Made by a program: the position numbers and the translations under genes | Shown: piece by piece, positions 1 through 6,897 of the stretch | Numbering within the stretch: the stretch's first letter is position 1 | Layout of the letters: the number at the start of each line of letters is the position of its first letter | Source: Actinospineispora spinosispora DSM 44797 | GTDB lineage: Bacteria; Actinomycetota; Actinomycetes; Mycobacteriales; Pseudonocardiaceae | Direction of reading: 5' to 3' | NCBI RefSeq assembly: GCF_000429025.1 | Contig: NZ_KE386834.1 | Span: 274,891-338,890 of the forward strand | DNA: 64,000 nt | The notes under the pieces: model-generated | Seen by the model: the letters and a program-made list of their open reading frames with translations, nothing else | What the model was told of the DNA's origin: nothing | Database searches by the model: none

Positions 1-49
1 GCGACTCGCGCCGCGGAGTCTGGCGACTCGCGCTGCCGAGGAGGCGCTC
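1..49. repeat. Edge of a 22-bp-period CGACTCG repeat array
   Basis: CGACTCGCG starts at 2 and again at 24, exactly 22 bp apart. This is the same core and period as the arrays at 20488-20650 and 20780-20876. The array probably continues to the left of the window. It lies just downstream of the stop codon of the minus-strand gene ending at 50. Confidence 0.55.
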
Positions 50-694
50 TTAGGAGCCGAGCTGGAGTGCCTGGGCGGCGTTCGTGCGCATCATCTCCAC
101 CAATGCCGGGGGCGCGGTCTTCGGGCCGCCCGCGTTGTACGGCGGCTGGGGGTCGTACTCGATCATCAGCTGGATCATCTGCGCCGAGTCGTCCCCGGCG
201 ATCCTGCCGGCGAGGGTCAGCGCCATGTCGATGCCCGCCGACACCCCGGCCCCGGTGACGTACTTCCCGTCGATCACCACTCGCTCCTCGACCGGCAGGA
301 CACCGTGCGCGGGCAGCTCGTCCATGGCCAGCCAGTGGGTGACCGCGCGTCGGTCCTTGAGCAGCCCGGCGGCGGCCAGCACCAGGGAGCCGGTACACAC
401 CGACGTCGTCCAGGTGCTGGTGAGGTCGGCGGCGCGCAGCCAGTCCTGGGTCGCTTTGCTGGTCATCGGACCGGTCACGTCGGGGCCGCCCGGCACCACG
501 AGGATGTCCGGCGAGGGCACCTCGTCGAGCGAGGCGGTCGCGTTGACCGACAGCGTGCCCACGTCGTTGGTGACCGGGCCCTTCCGTTCGGCGACGAAGA
601 CCGTCTCGGCCCCGGGTAGCCCGCTGAGCACCTGGTAGGGCCCGATGATGTCGAGGGCGGTGAACCTGTCGTAGAGCAAGAAGGCGATCTGCAT
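50..694 (-). CDS. DJ-1/PfpI family protein (class I glutamine amidotransferase-like)
   Basis: The 214-residue protein starts at an ATG at 694 and ends with TAA at 50-52. It has a DJ-1/PfpI fold: LLYDRFTALDIIGP at the N-terminus, ILVVPGGPDVTGP near residues 64-76, and a nucleophile-elbow cysteine in SVCTGSLVLAAAGLL (about Cys100) with HW at 120-121. Isonitrile hydratases and the input domains of GlxA regulators share this core, but there is no C-terminal HTH, so it is a stand-alone enzyme or sensor. The open frame extends upstream to 1192, but that part runs antisense through the DUF4396 gene and has no family features. It is about 70 bp downstream of that co-oriented gene, and a GlxA regulator with the same domain lies just beyond. 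The substrate cannot be inferred. Confidence 0.85.
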   Translation of the reverse strand: MQIAFLLYDRFTALDIIGPYQVLSGLPGAETVFVAERKGPVTNDVGTLSVNATASLDEVPSPDILVVPGGPDVTGPMTSKATQDWLRAADLTSTWTTSVCTGSLVLAAAGLLKDRRAVTHWLAMDELPAHGVLPVEERVVIDGKYVTGAGVSAGIDMALTLAGRIAGDDSAQMIQLMIEYDPQPPYNAGGPKTAPPALVEMMRTNAAQALQLGS

Positions 695-762
695 GGTGAT
701 GACCCTGCCGCCCGAGCCGTGCGGCAGCAATGCCGCACACCCCACCTTTCCTGCCACGTGGC

Positions 763-1209
763 TCAGTGGTGGTGGGCGTGAACGACCGCGTGGCCCTTCC
801 CTCGGCTGATCATCCACCGGTTGACCGGGAGCGCGGCGACGAACGCGACACCCAGTGAGATCACCAGTGAGACCCAGAACAGCCACTGGCCGAGGCCGGC
901 GTTCATGGCTCCGGGGATGACCAGCATGACCAGGTTGTCGGCCACCTCCATGACCGCGATGGACACCGTGTCGGCGGCCAGCGCGACCGCCGCCGCGCGC
1001 CGTAGGTCGAGGCCGGCGCGCAGCATGCCGCTCATCGTGAGCGCGTAGCCGAACACGAAGGCCAGCGCGATCGACAGCACGACGGTCGGGCCGTTCGACC
1101 AGCTCGCGGCCGTTCCGACGACCATCCCGACGATCTCGCCGATGGCACACCCGGTCAGGCAGTGCCTCGTGGCCATGACCGCCGTTCCCCAACTCGCCTG
1201 TTCGCTCAT
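763..1209 (-). CDS. DUF4396 domain integral membrane protein
   Basis: This 148-residue protein has four hydrophobic segments (about 17-40, 42-62, 68-100 and 105-130) and ends in a histidine-rich tail (HAVVHAHHH), which suggests metal contact. It starts MSEQASWGTAVMATRHCLTG; the Cys-x3-Cys pair just before the first membrane segment (HCLTGCAIGE) is typical of the DUF4396 family. The function of the family is unknown, but members often lie near copper- or metal-stress genes. A TACCCCT/GGGGGTA palindrome resembling CsoR operators lies only about 11 bp upstream of the start codon. A metal-linked role is inferred from the tail and this operator. Confidence 0.75.
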   Translation of the reverse strand: MSEQASWGTAVMATRHCLTGCAIGEIVGMVVGTAASWSNGPTVVLSIALAFVFGYALTMSGMLRAGLDLRRAAAVALAADTVSIAVMEVADNLVMLVIPGAMNAGLGQWLFWVSLVISLGVAFVAALPVNRWMISRGKGHAVVHAHHH

Positions 1210-1220
1210 GACCGCGAAGC

Positions 1221-1235
1221 TACCCCTGGGGGGTA
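1221..1235. promoter_or_regulatory. CsoR-like G-tract palindrome between divergent genes
   Basis: The sequence TACCCCTGGGGGGTA is an inverted repeat of TACCCC and GGGGTA. Copper-sensing CsoR and related RcnR-type repressors of actinobacteria bind this pattern. It lies 12 bp before the ATG of the DUF4396 gene (minus strand) and 50 bp before the GlxA-type gene (plus strand), so it could control both. No csoR gene is in the window. The assignment rests on motif resemblance only. Confidence 0.5.
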
Positions 1236-1284
1236 TCTGTGTCGAGTGGATGTCAGAAAAGGTGGGGGAGTAGACATTGCTGCC

Positions 1285-2274
1285 ATGCCCGTGCCCGGGC
1301 AGCCTGGGACCATGGCGCCGCGTTCAGTCCTGTTCGTGCTGTTCGACGATCTGCAGAGCCTCGACCTCACCGGCCCGATGGAGGTCTTCACCGGCGCCAA
1401 CCTGTGCCTGAGGTCGCAGCGGGAGGAACCGCTCTACGAGCTGCGGACGGCGAGCCTCGGCGGGGCGCCGGTCCGCTCCTCGAGCGGGCTGCGCATCACC
1501 CCGGACGCCGATCTGACCGACGAGCCCACACCCGACATCCTGATCGTGCCCGGCGGTCACGGCGCGCACAGCGACAACCCGGCGCTCGTCGAGTGGCTAC
1601 GGGACAACGGCCGGAAGGCCGGCCTGCTGGTGTCGGTGTGCAGCGGGGCGTACCTGCTCGCCGAAGCGGGGCTGCTCGACGGGCGGCGGGTCACCACACA
1701 CTGGGACTACGCCGACCGGCTCGCCGCGAGACACCCGGAGGTCACCGTCGACGCGGAGCCGATCTTCATCAGGGACGGTGACGACCTCGCCACCTCGGCA
1801 GGCGTCACCGCGGGCATCGACCTCGCGCTCGACCTCGTCGAACGGGACCTGGGGCACCAGGTCGCGCTGACCATCGCCCGCCACCTGGTGGTGTTCCTGC
1901 GCAGACCGGGCAACCAGTCGCAGTTCAGCGCCCAGCTCGCGGCGCAGATCGCGCACCGCGAACCGCTGCGCGACGTGCAGCGCTGGATCGCCGAGCGGCC
2001 CGACGCCGACCTGTCGGTCGAAGCGCTGGCGAAGCGTGCGCACCTGTCACCGCGCCAGTTCGCGCGGTCCTTCACCGCCGAGGTCGGCATGACGCCGGGC
2101 CGCTACGTCGACCTCACGAGGCTGGAGGCCGCGCGCCGGCGCCTGGAGGACACCAGGGACGGCATCGCGGCGACCGCGAAGGCTTGCGGCTACGGCACAC
2201 CCGAGGCGATGCGCAGGGCGTTCGTCCGGGTGCTCGACCTCAGTCCAGCGGAATATCGCCGGAGGTATTCGTAG
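1285..2274 (+). CDS. GlxA family transcriptional regulator (DJ-1/PfpI domain plus AraC HTH)
   Basis: About 329 residues. The N-terminal half is a DJ-1/PfpI domain (VLFVLFDDLQSLDLTGP at 15-31, ILIVPGGHG at about 85-93, SVCSGAYLLAEAGLL with Cys near 119). The C-terminal 100 residues form an AraC/XylS double HTH (LSVEALAKRAHLSPRQFARSF, then PAEYRRRYS at the end). GlxA-type proteins act as DNA-binding activators or repressors with a degenerate amidotransferase-like sensor. I chose the ATG at 1285, which follows GGTGGGGGAG at about 14 bp; the ATG at 1312 is an alternative. The gene diverges from DUF4396, and its last 35 bp overlap the convergent surE gene. It may regulate the two upstream minus-strand genes, which is inferred from position only. 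Confidence 0.85.
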   Translation: MPVPGQPGTMAPRSVLFVLFDDLQSLDLTGPMEVFTGANLCLRSQREEPLYELRTASLGGAPVRSSSGLRITPDADLTDEPTPDILIVPGGHGAHSDNPALVEWLRDNGRKAGLLVSVCSGAYLLAEAGLLDGRRVTTHWDYADRLAARHPEVTVDAEPIFIRDGDDLATSAGVTAGIDLALDLVERDLGHQVALTIARHLVVFLRRPGNQSQFSAQLAAQIAHREPLRDVQRWIAERPDADLSVEALAKRAHLSPRQFARSFTAEVGMTPGRYVDLTRLEAARRRLEDTRDGIAATAKACGYGTPEAMRRAFVRVLDLSPAEYRRRYS

Positions 2275-3037
2275 CCAGCAGCACCGCGAGCGGGATCCCG
2301 GGGTCCTCGGCGATCGGCGCCAGGGCGGTCAGGGTCGGGAAACCGGCCGCGAGCAGCGCGACGTCGCTGTCCGGACCGTGTTCCTGGGCCGGCCCGAGCA
2401 GGCGTACCCCCAGGTACTCGCCGTCCAGGTCGTCCACCCGGCCCTGCATCTTGCCCAGTGCGGCCAGCGGTGCGGCGGTCAGCTCGCCGAGCCTGTCCGG
2501 CGACACGTCGGGGACGTTGAGCGAGAGCACGGTGCCCTGGGGCGTGTCGGCCAGCACCTTCAGCACCTCGGGCAGCAGCGCGGCGGCCGTCGACCAGCCG
2601 GGCTCGGTGCCTGGTTCGAGGTGATCGGAGTCCAGGGACACGGCGAGCGCCCGGATACCGAACCGTCCGGCGGTGAGCGCCGCGCCGACCGTGCCGGAGT
2701 GCAGCACCGCGCGGCCCAGGTTCGGGCCTTCGTTGATGCCGGACAGCACCAGCTCGGGCGGCTCCGCGAACCACCCGTTGGCCGCCGCGTAGGTGATGAA
2801 CGCGGGCTGCGCGGCCACCGCCCACGCGGTCACCGAGCCGAGGCCTGGCAGCGTGTGACGTTGGACCGGCACCCGCCCGGAGTCCATCGTGGCGATGACC
2901 GAGGCGCCGGCCCCGCTGGACTGCTCGGTGGGGGCGGCGACCACGACGTCCAGCCCCGCCGCGACCGCGGCGGCGGCCAGCGCATGGAGCCCGGGTGCCG
3001 CGATGCCGTCGTCGTTGGTGACCAATGTCCAGCTCAC
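2240..3037 (-). CDS. surE: 5'/3'-nucleotidase SurE
   Basis: A 265-residue SurE-family phosphatase that dephosphorylates nucleoside 5'- and 3'-monophosphates. The metal-binding NDDG motif is at residues 8-11 (VTNDDGIAAPG). SSGAGASV follows near residue 41, and SGINEGPNLG, the second metal/phosphate loop, follows near the middle. Length matches the family (about 250-265). It starts at a GTG at 3037 with a weak ribosome site. It converges on and overlaps the GlxA-type gene by 35 bp, and diverges from the phosphotransferase gene with a 31-bp gap, so both promoters must be compact or overlap the coding regions. Confidence 0.92.
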   Translation of the reverse strand: MSWTLVTNDDGIAAPGLHALAAAAVAAGLDVVVAAPTEQSSGAGASVIATMDSGRVPVQRHTLPGLGSVTAWAVAAQPAFITYAAANGWFAEPPELVLSGINEGPNLGRAVLHSGTVGAALTAGRFGIRALAVSLDSDHLEPGTEPGWSTAAALLPEVLKVLADTPQGTVLSLNVPDVSPDRLGELTAAPLAALGKMQGRVDDLDGEYLGVRLLGPAQEHGPDSDVALLAAGFPTLTALAPIAEDPGIPLAVLLATNTSGDIPLD

Positions 3038-3068
3038 GGGGTGTGACGCTACCGGTTACCGTCAGAGC

Positions 3069-4145
3069 ATGACGAGTGAGCGGCGGTCGGAGTCGGGCGC
3101 GGTGAGCGCGGTACGCGAGGGTGACGAGCTTGACTGGGCGAAGATCGGGCGGTGGCTGCGTGACACGGTCCCCGAGCTGACCGGCCCGCTGAGTGTGCTG
3201 CAGTTCCCGCACGGCAGGGCGAACCTGACCTACCTGCTGGAGATCGGCGGCACCCAGGTCGTGCTGCGCCGCCCCCCGTTCGGCAAGCTCCCGCCCGGTG
3301 CGCACGACATGCGCCGCGAGCACCGCGTCCTGTCCCGGCTGTGGCGCGCCTACGACCGCGCGCCGAGGGCGTACGCGTTCACCGACGACCACTCGATCGC
3401 GGGCGCGGACTGTTTCGTCATGGAGTACCGCACCGGCGAGGTGATCCGCGAGGACCTGCCCGCCTCGATGCGCGACTACGACGACCTCGGCCGCAGGCTC
3501 ATGTTCGCGCTGACCGACGCGATGGCGGACCTGCACCTGGTCGACCCGGGCGAGTGCGACCTGGAGGAGCTGGGCAAACCGGAGGGCTTCGTCGCGCGGC
3601 AGGTCTCCGGGTGGGCGCGGCGCTGGGAGCTCGCCGCCCCCGACGGCGCTGACCCGCTCATGGTTGCGGTCGGCGAGCGGCTGGCGAAGACCCAGCCGGA
3701 GACGCAGACGCACGGCATCGTGCACAACGACCTGAAGATCGACAACTGCCAGTTCGACGCGGCCGACCCGGACCGGGTGAAATCGGTGTTCGACTGGGAC
3801 ATGGCGACACTGGGCGACCCGCTCGTCGACCTCGGCACGCTGCTGCACTACACCCCGAACACCGACGACCCCGAGCTGATCCAGGGCGGCGTCCGGTACC
3901 CGAAGGAACTGACGCTGCCCACCCAGGCCGAGGTCGCGGAACGCTATGCGCAACGCACCGGAGCGGACACCTCACAGATCACCTGGTACCTCGCGTTCGC
4001 CAGGTGGAAGACCGCCACCGTCTACCAGCAGCTGGCCAACCGGTCCCTGCGCGGCGAGTCGAAAGACGCCCGCAACGCCGAGCTCGGCGATACGGTCTCG
4101 GTGCTGGCCCGCAGCGCGGACACGCTGCTGGACGGTTTGACCTGA
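3069..4145 (+). CDS. Phosphotransferase family protein (APH/ChoK fold)
   Basis: A 358-residue protein of the aminoglycoside phosphotransferase/choline kinase fold, of the type often annotated next to acyl-CoA dehydrogenases. FPHGRANLTYLLEIGG is the nucleotide-binding loop. The catalytic loop HGIVHNDLKIDNCQFD (Asp near residue 220) and the metal-binding FDWDMATLGDPLVDLG follow. An R-rich stretch (VVLRRPPFGKLPPGAHDMRREH) is typical of the ACAD10/11-like subgroup, whose members phosphorylate small hydroxylated substrates. The ATG at 3069 is chosen because the upstream frame extension overlaps surE antisense. It is followed 22 bp later by the metalloprotease gene, but no functional link is evident. 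Confidence 0.85.
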   Translation: MTSERRSESGAVSAVREGDELDWAKIGRWLRDTVPELTGPLSVLQFPHGRANLTYLLEIGGTQVVLRRPPFGKLPPGAHDMRREHRVLSRLWRAYDRAPRAYAFTDDHSIAGADCFVMEYRTGEVIREDLPASMRDYDDLGRRLMFALTDAMADLHLVDPGECDLEELGKPEGFVARQVSGWARRWELAAPDGADPLMVAVGERLAKTQPETQTHGIVHNDLKIDNCQFDAADPDRVKSVFDWDMATLGDPLVDLGTLLHYTPNTDDPELIQGGVRYPKELTLPTQAEVAERYAQRTGADTSQITWYLAFARWKTATVYQQLANRSLRGESKDARNAELGDTVSVLARSADTLLDGLT

Positions 4146-4167
4146 CGACTACTCACAGGGGGCACGC

Positions 4168-4980
4168 GTGGCCGATCTCCTCACCTACCGGGCGGTTGCC
4201 GACCAGAAGCGGGCCGAGGCGCTCGCCGAGACCAGCTCACCGTTCACCATCGAGGTCCGGTTCCTCGGCGGCCTGAACGACCGCCAGCAGCAGGCGTTCA
4301 AGGTCGCCGCCGACCGCTGGTCCAGGATGATCGTCGGTGACCTGCCGAGCGCGGTCGTCGACGGCGAGGAGATCGACGACGTCCGGATCGACGCGAAGGG
4401 CAGCTCCATCGACGGACCCAGGGGCGTCCTGGGCCAGGCGGGCCCGACCCGGCTGCGGCCCGCCTCGGCGGGCGCGGCCGCGTACCTGCCGATCACCGGG
4501 ACGATGGAGTTCGACTCCGCCGACCTCGCCGACATGGAGTCCGACGGCACGCTCAACGACGTCATCACGCACGAGATGGGGCACGTGCTCGGGTTCGGCA
4601 CGATCTGGGACCAGAAGAAGGTCCTGGCCGGTGCCGGCACCAACAACCCGACGTTCACCGGTGCCGGCGCGGTCGCCGCCTACGCCGCGCTGCGCGGGGA
4701 CAAGGCCAAGACCGCGATCCCGGTGGAGAACACCGGCGGCGAAGGCACCAGGGACTCGCACTGGCGCGAGTCGGTGTTCATCAACGAGCTGATGACCGGC
4801 TTCGTCGGCGAGCAGGGCAACCCGCTGAGCAGCCTCACCGTGGCCAGCATGGGCGACCTGGGCTACCAGGTCGACCTGGCAGCCGCCGAGCCGTACACGC
4901 TGCCGGCCCCCGGCACGAAGCCACAGGCCCGCAGGGCGGCCGTACACGCCCGCACCACGAGGCCGTCGATCATCGAGTAG
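4168..4980 (+). CDS. Leishmanolysin-related zinc metallopeptidase
   Basis: The 270-residue protein starts at GTG 4168 after AGGGGGCACGC. The zinc site is VITHEMGHVLGFGTIW (HExxH with both His near 135-139). A downstream SHWRES histidine may be the third ligand, and a Met-turn-like LTVASMGDLGYQVD is near residue 230. This arrangement is characteristic of M8-like metzincins. An N-terminal MEFDSADLADME-type acidic segment precedes the active site. No signal peptide or membrane segment is visible: the protein begins MADLLTYRAVADQKRAEALAE, so it is predicted to be cytosolic or exported by a non-classical route. It ends five bp before a GTGAGTG palindrome. Confidence 0.8.
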   Translation: MADLLTYRAVADQKRAEALAETSSPFTIEVRFLGGLNDRQQQAFKVAADRWSRMIVGDLPSAVVDGEEIDDVRIDAKGSSIDGPRGVLGQAGPTRLRPASAGAAAYLPITGTMEFDSADLADMESDGTLNDVITHEMGHVLGFGTIWDQKKVLAGAGTNNPTFTGAGAVAAYAALRGDKAKTAIPVENTGGEGTRDSHWRESVFINELMTGFVGEQGNPLSSLTVASMGDLGYQVDLAAAEPYTLPAPGTKPQARRAAVHARTTRPSIIE

Positions 4981-4984
4981 CGAC

Positions 4985-5028
4985 CCGTGAGTGGCGAGTG
5001 GTCCCATAGGACCACTCGCCACTCACGG
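4985..5028. terminator. GTGAGTG-family palindrome between convergent genes
   Basis: Perfect 20-bp arms (4985-5004 CCGTGAGTGGCGAGTGGTCC; 5009-5028) surround a CATA loop. It fills the gap between the metalloprotease stop (4980) and the opposing START-domain gene, whose TGA stop (5023-5025) lies within it. It is nearly identical to the palindrome at 30514-30561. There is no T-tract, as is usual for actinobacterial hairpin terminators. A role as bidirectional terminator is inferred from position. Confidence 0.75.
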
Positions 5029-5529
5029 CTCCTGGCCGTCCTCCGGCTCGGGGTCCTTCGGCAGCTCGTCGAAGTAGGTGTGCAGGTTCGTGAGCAGACC
5101 CTCGTACACCGAGCGCAGTGCGAGCTGCTCCTTCTGCCTGCTCATCAGCGCGCCGAAGCCGTCCGGGCCCTCCCAGTTCGCCTCGACCCGGACCGCCGTG
5201 CGGTCATCGCCGGCGTCACTCATCGTCCAGGTGGTCACCAGCGACGACGTGGTGTCCCGCTCGACGATCGAGTTCTCGCCCGCCTCGACGCGCACCAGAC
5301 ACTCCCGGGGTGGGCCCTTCTGCTTCTTCGGCTTCTTGCCCCGCTTGTTGCGGATCGCCTCGTCCAGCGCGATCGTCCAGTGCACCTCGTCGTCGGCGCG
5401 GACCTCGTAGTCGGCGAACTCGGCGGTCAGCAGCTTCGGTCGGGTCTCGCGGTAGTCGATCAGCGCGTCGTAGACCTGCTGGATCGGTCCGTTGATCATC
5501 GCCACCGCGGTTGCGGCGAGTTGAGCCAT
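5023..5529 (-). CDS. SRPBCC (START-like) family protein
   Basis: A 168-residue polyketide-cyclase/START-like protein. It opens with AATAVAMINGPIQQVYDALIDYRETRPKLL, the helix-grip entrance pattern in which a small-molecule pocket begins, and continues with alternating strands (EVRADDEVHWTIALDE, VRVEANWEGPDGFG). A basic insertion RNKRGKKPKKQKGPP near residue 62 is unusual. The ligand is unknown. The ATG at 5529 lies only 4 bp after the stop of the upstream methyltransferase, so the two are likely co-translated. The C-terminus is acidic (PKDPEPEDGQEP), and its stop codon TGA is supplied by the GTGAGTG palindrome. Confidence 0.8.
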   Translation of the reverse strand: MAQLAATAVAMINGPIQQVYDALIDYRETRPKLLTAEFADYEVRADDEVHWTIALDEAIRNKRGKKPKKQKGPPRECLVRVEAGENSIVERDTTSSLVTTWTMSDAGDDRTAVRVEANWEGPDGFGALMSRQKEQLALRSVYEGLLTNLHTYFDELPKDPEPEDGQEP

Positions 5530-5533
5530 GCGG

Positions 5534-6331
5534 TCATCCTGCCGTCCGGCCCGGCGGCTGCTCCTTCCGGGCCACCACCGCGTAGCCACTGGACTGCGCG
5601 GTTCCGGTCTCCTGCTCGGGCCGCCACTCGTGGACCGGCACCAAACCGGGTGGCGTGGGGACGAAATCGCCGAGCAGCGCAAGGATCTCGTCCGGCTCCC
5701 TGATGAGCAGCGGGGTCGTCGTGTTCCGGGTCAGCTCCAACAGGGCCTCGACCTGCTCGGGCGTGCCGTAATTGCTGCTGAAATGGGTGAGCACCAGACA
5801 GCTGCCCGGCACGGTGTGCGCGGTCAGCCTGCTCAGCAGCTCCGCCGGACCGTCGGAGTCCGGAATGACGTGCAGCAACGCGACGAGCAGCACCGCGACC
5901 GGCCGGTCGAAGTCGATCAGCGACCGGGTCGCCGGGTCGTCGAGGATGGCCTCCGGCTGCCGCAGGTCGGCGTTGACGACACCGCTGAGCTCGTCGCCCT
6001 CCAGGATCGTCCGGCTCTGCATCACCGCGACCGGGTCGAGGTCGACGTAGACCACACGCGCGTCCGGGTTCACCGACCGCGCGATCTCGTGCACGTTGCC
6101 CTCGGTCGGGATACCGGAGCCGATGTCGAGGAACTGGTCGATGCCCTGCGCCGTGCAGAACTGCACCGCGCGCCGCAGGAACGCCCGGTTCTCCCACGCC
6201 GTCCGGATCGTGCCCGGAACGGCCCGCTCGATCCGGTCAGCCGCCTCACGGTCCACGGCGAAGTTGTGCGCACCGCCGAGCATGTAGTCGTAGATGCGGG
6301 CAAGCGTCGCCGTGTTGACGTCGATGTCCAT
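5534..6331 (-). CDS. SAM-dependent methyltransferase, DUF574 (Methyltransf_19) family
   Basis: A 265-residue member of the actinobacterial DUF574 family. It has the family start IYDYMLGGAHNFAVDREAA, a SAM-binding FLDIGSGIPTEGNVHEIA (about residues 67-84), an acidic loop VVYVDLDPVAVMQSR and LLVALLHVIPD. Family genes are numerous in Streptomyces and Pseudonocardia relatives; the substrate is unknown. The ATG at 6331 is preceded at 5 bp by GGAAGAGGCC, which is the end of a conserved leader-like repeat (6337-6530) also found upstream of gpgS. It is followed by the START-like gene after 4 bp. Confidence 0.88.
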   Translation of the reverse strand: MDIDVNTATLARIYDYMLGGAHNFAVDREAADRIERAVPGTIRTAWENRAFLRRAVQFCTAQGIDQFLDIGSGIPTEGNVHEIARSVNPDARVVYVDLDPVAVMQSRTILEGDELSGVVNADLRQPEAILDDPATRSLIDFDRPVAVLLVALLHVIPDSDGPAELLSRLTAHTVPGSCLVLTHFSSNYGTPEQVEALLELTRNTTTPLLIREPDEILALLGDFVPTPPGLVPVHEWRPEQETGTAQSSGYAVVARKEQPPGRTAG

Positions 6332-6336
6332 CTTTT

Positions 6337-6530
6337 GGCCTCTTCCGCGCTCAAAATCCTCAAGAGGCCCCCTCCGGGGGCCGTCTTTAGGATTTTCGGC
6401 CTTCGGCCCAGGCGCGCGCTTGGTGGAACCTGGGGAGCCGCCTCCTTACGGTGGCGAGGTTGTTGCGGACATGCACTGCGCAGTGCTCCGCACTGAACCC
6501 CCTTCGGGGTGACTCGCGGAGCCAACTTTG
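6337..6530 (-). repeat. Leader-like repeat upstream of the methyltransferase (copy 1 of 2)
   Basis: Read on the minus strand, toward the methyltransferase ATG at 6331, this block shares ordered sequence islands with 23961-24164 upstream of gpgS. They are GGCTCCGC, a hairpin with a GAA loop (CCCCGAAGGGG here), ATGTCCGCAAC, GGCGGCTCCC, CAAGCGCGCGCCTGG (15 identical bases) and GCGCGGAAGAGGCC, whose GGAAGAGG probably serves as ribosome site. Between the last two islands is a strong hairpin (6353-6396; AAAATCCT pairs with AGGATTTT around a GGCCCCC/GGGGGCC stem). In copy 2 a different sequence forms the same kind of hairpin. It may be a structured 5' leader or a mobile palindromic repeat. Confidence 0.65.
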
Positions 6531-6548
6531 CAGACCTTCTGGCCCACC

Positions 6549-6612
6549 TCGCAGAGCCTCATGTCACGTCGCAGATGCTGCAACGTCTGCGACGCGACAT
6601 GAAGCTCTGCGA
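6549..6612. repeat. TCGCAGAGC hairpin element (copy 1)
   Basis: 27-base arms (6549-6575 and 6586-6612) pair with two mismatches around a 10-base centre. A closely related element in inverted orientation is at 45625-45688. Both lie in gaps that also hold the 153-bp palindromic element, and both keep the flanking GGTGACTTCGCAGAG. A looser relative is at 40366-40437. Confidence 0.65.
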
Positions 6613-6705
6613 AGTCACCCAAAACACTTCCTGGACCCCGGGGCGGCCTGCGGCTGAGGGGCGCGGCGCAGCCGTGGCCGCTTTGGGCGCGCAGACTGCC
6701 CCCTT

Positions 6706-6858
6706 CCCCGCGATCCTGGCCTGCACTTGGCGTGGGTGGGTGGTGTCAACCCGGAACCCTCGCCCCTGAACGCGTGCAACCAGGAGCGGGCGCGAGGCCG
6801 GCGCCAGCCGGGGGTTGATACCACCCACCCACGCCAAGACACTGGATGGCCAGCGGGG
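6706..6858. repeat. 153-bp covarying palindromic element, copy A
   Basis: The element begins CCCCGC and ends GCGGGG. Inner arms are CTTGGCGTGGGTGGGTGGTG and its complement (ACCACCCACCCACGCCAAG). The central region is conserved (AACCAGGAG..GCGAGGCCGGCGCCAGCCGG). Copies B, C and D have the same architecture and length, but copy A has a GGTGGGTGGT stem where B has GGCCGGGCGC and C/D have GGCCGCCCGC. Each is matched by its complement in the right arm. It lies upstream of the methyltransferase leader and downstream of the efflux gene stop. Confidence 0.8.
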
Positions 6859-6897
6859 ATGAACCACCACAATCCCGACCCCCAGCCACCGAGCTGG

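Noticed and set aside
695..1192. N-terminal extension of the DJ-1-like gene to 1192
   Set aside because: It runs in a different frame through the DUF4396 gene, is Arg-rich and lacks domain features; the ATG at 694 starts the recognised fold.
2190..3953. 587-codon open frame antisense to surE and the phosphotransferase
   Set aside because: High-GC shadow frame with Arg/Ala/Gly-rich product and no family pattern.
6559..6870. Short frames across the palindromic elements (also at 13883, 45298 and 45635)
   Set aside because: Their similarity to each other comes from the repeated DNA; frames are read on both strands and start or stop at random.
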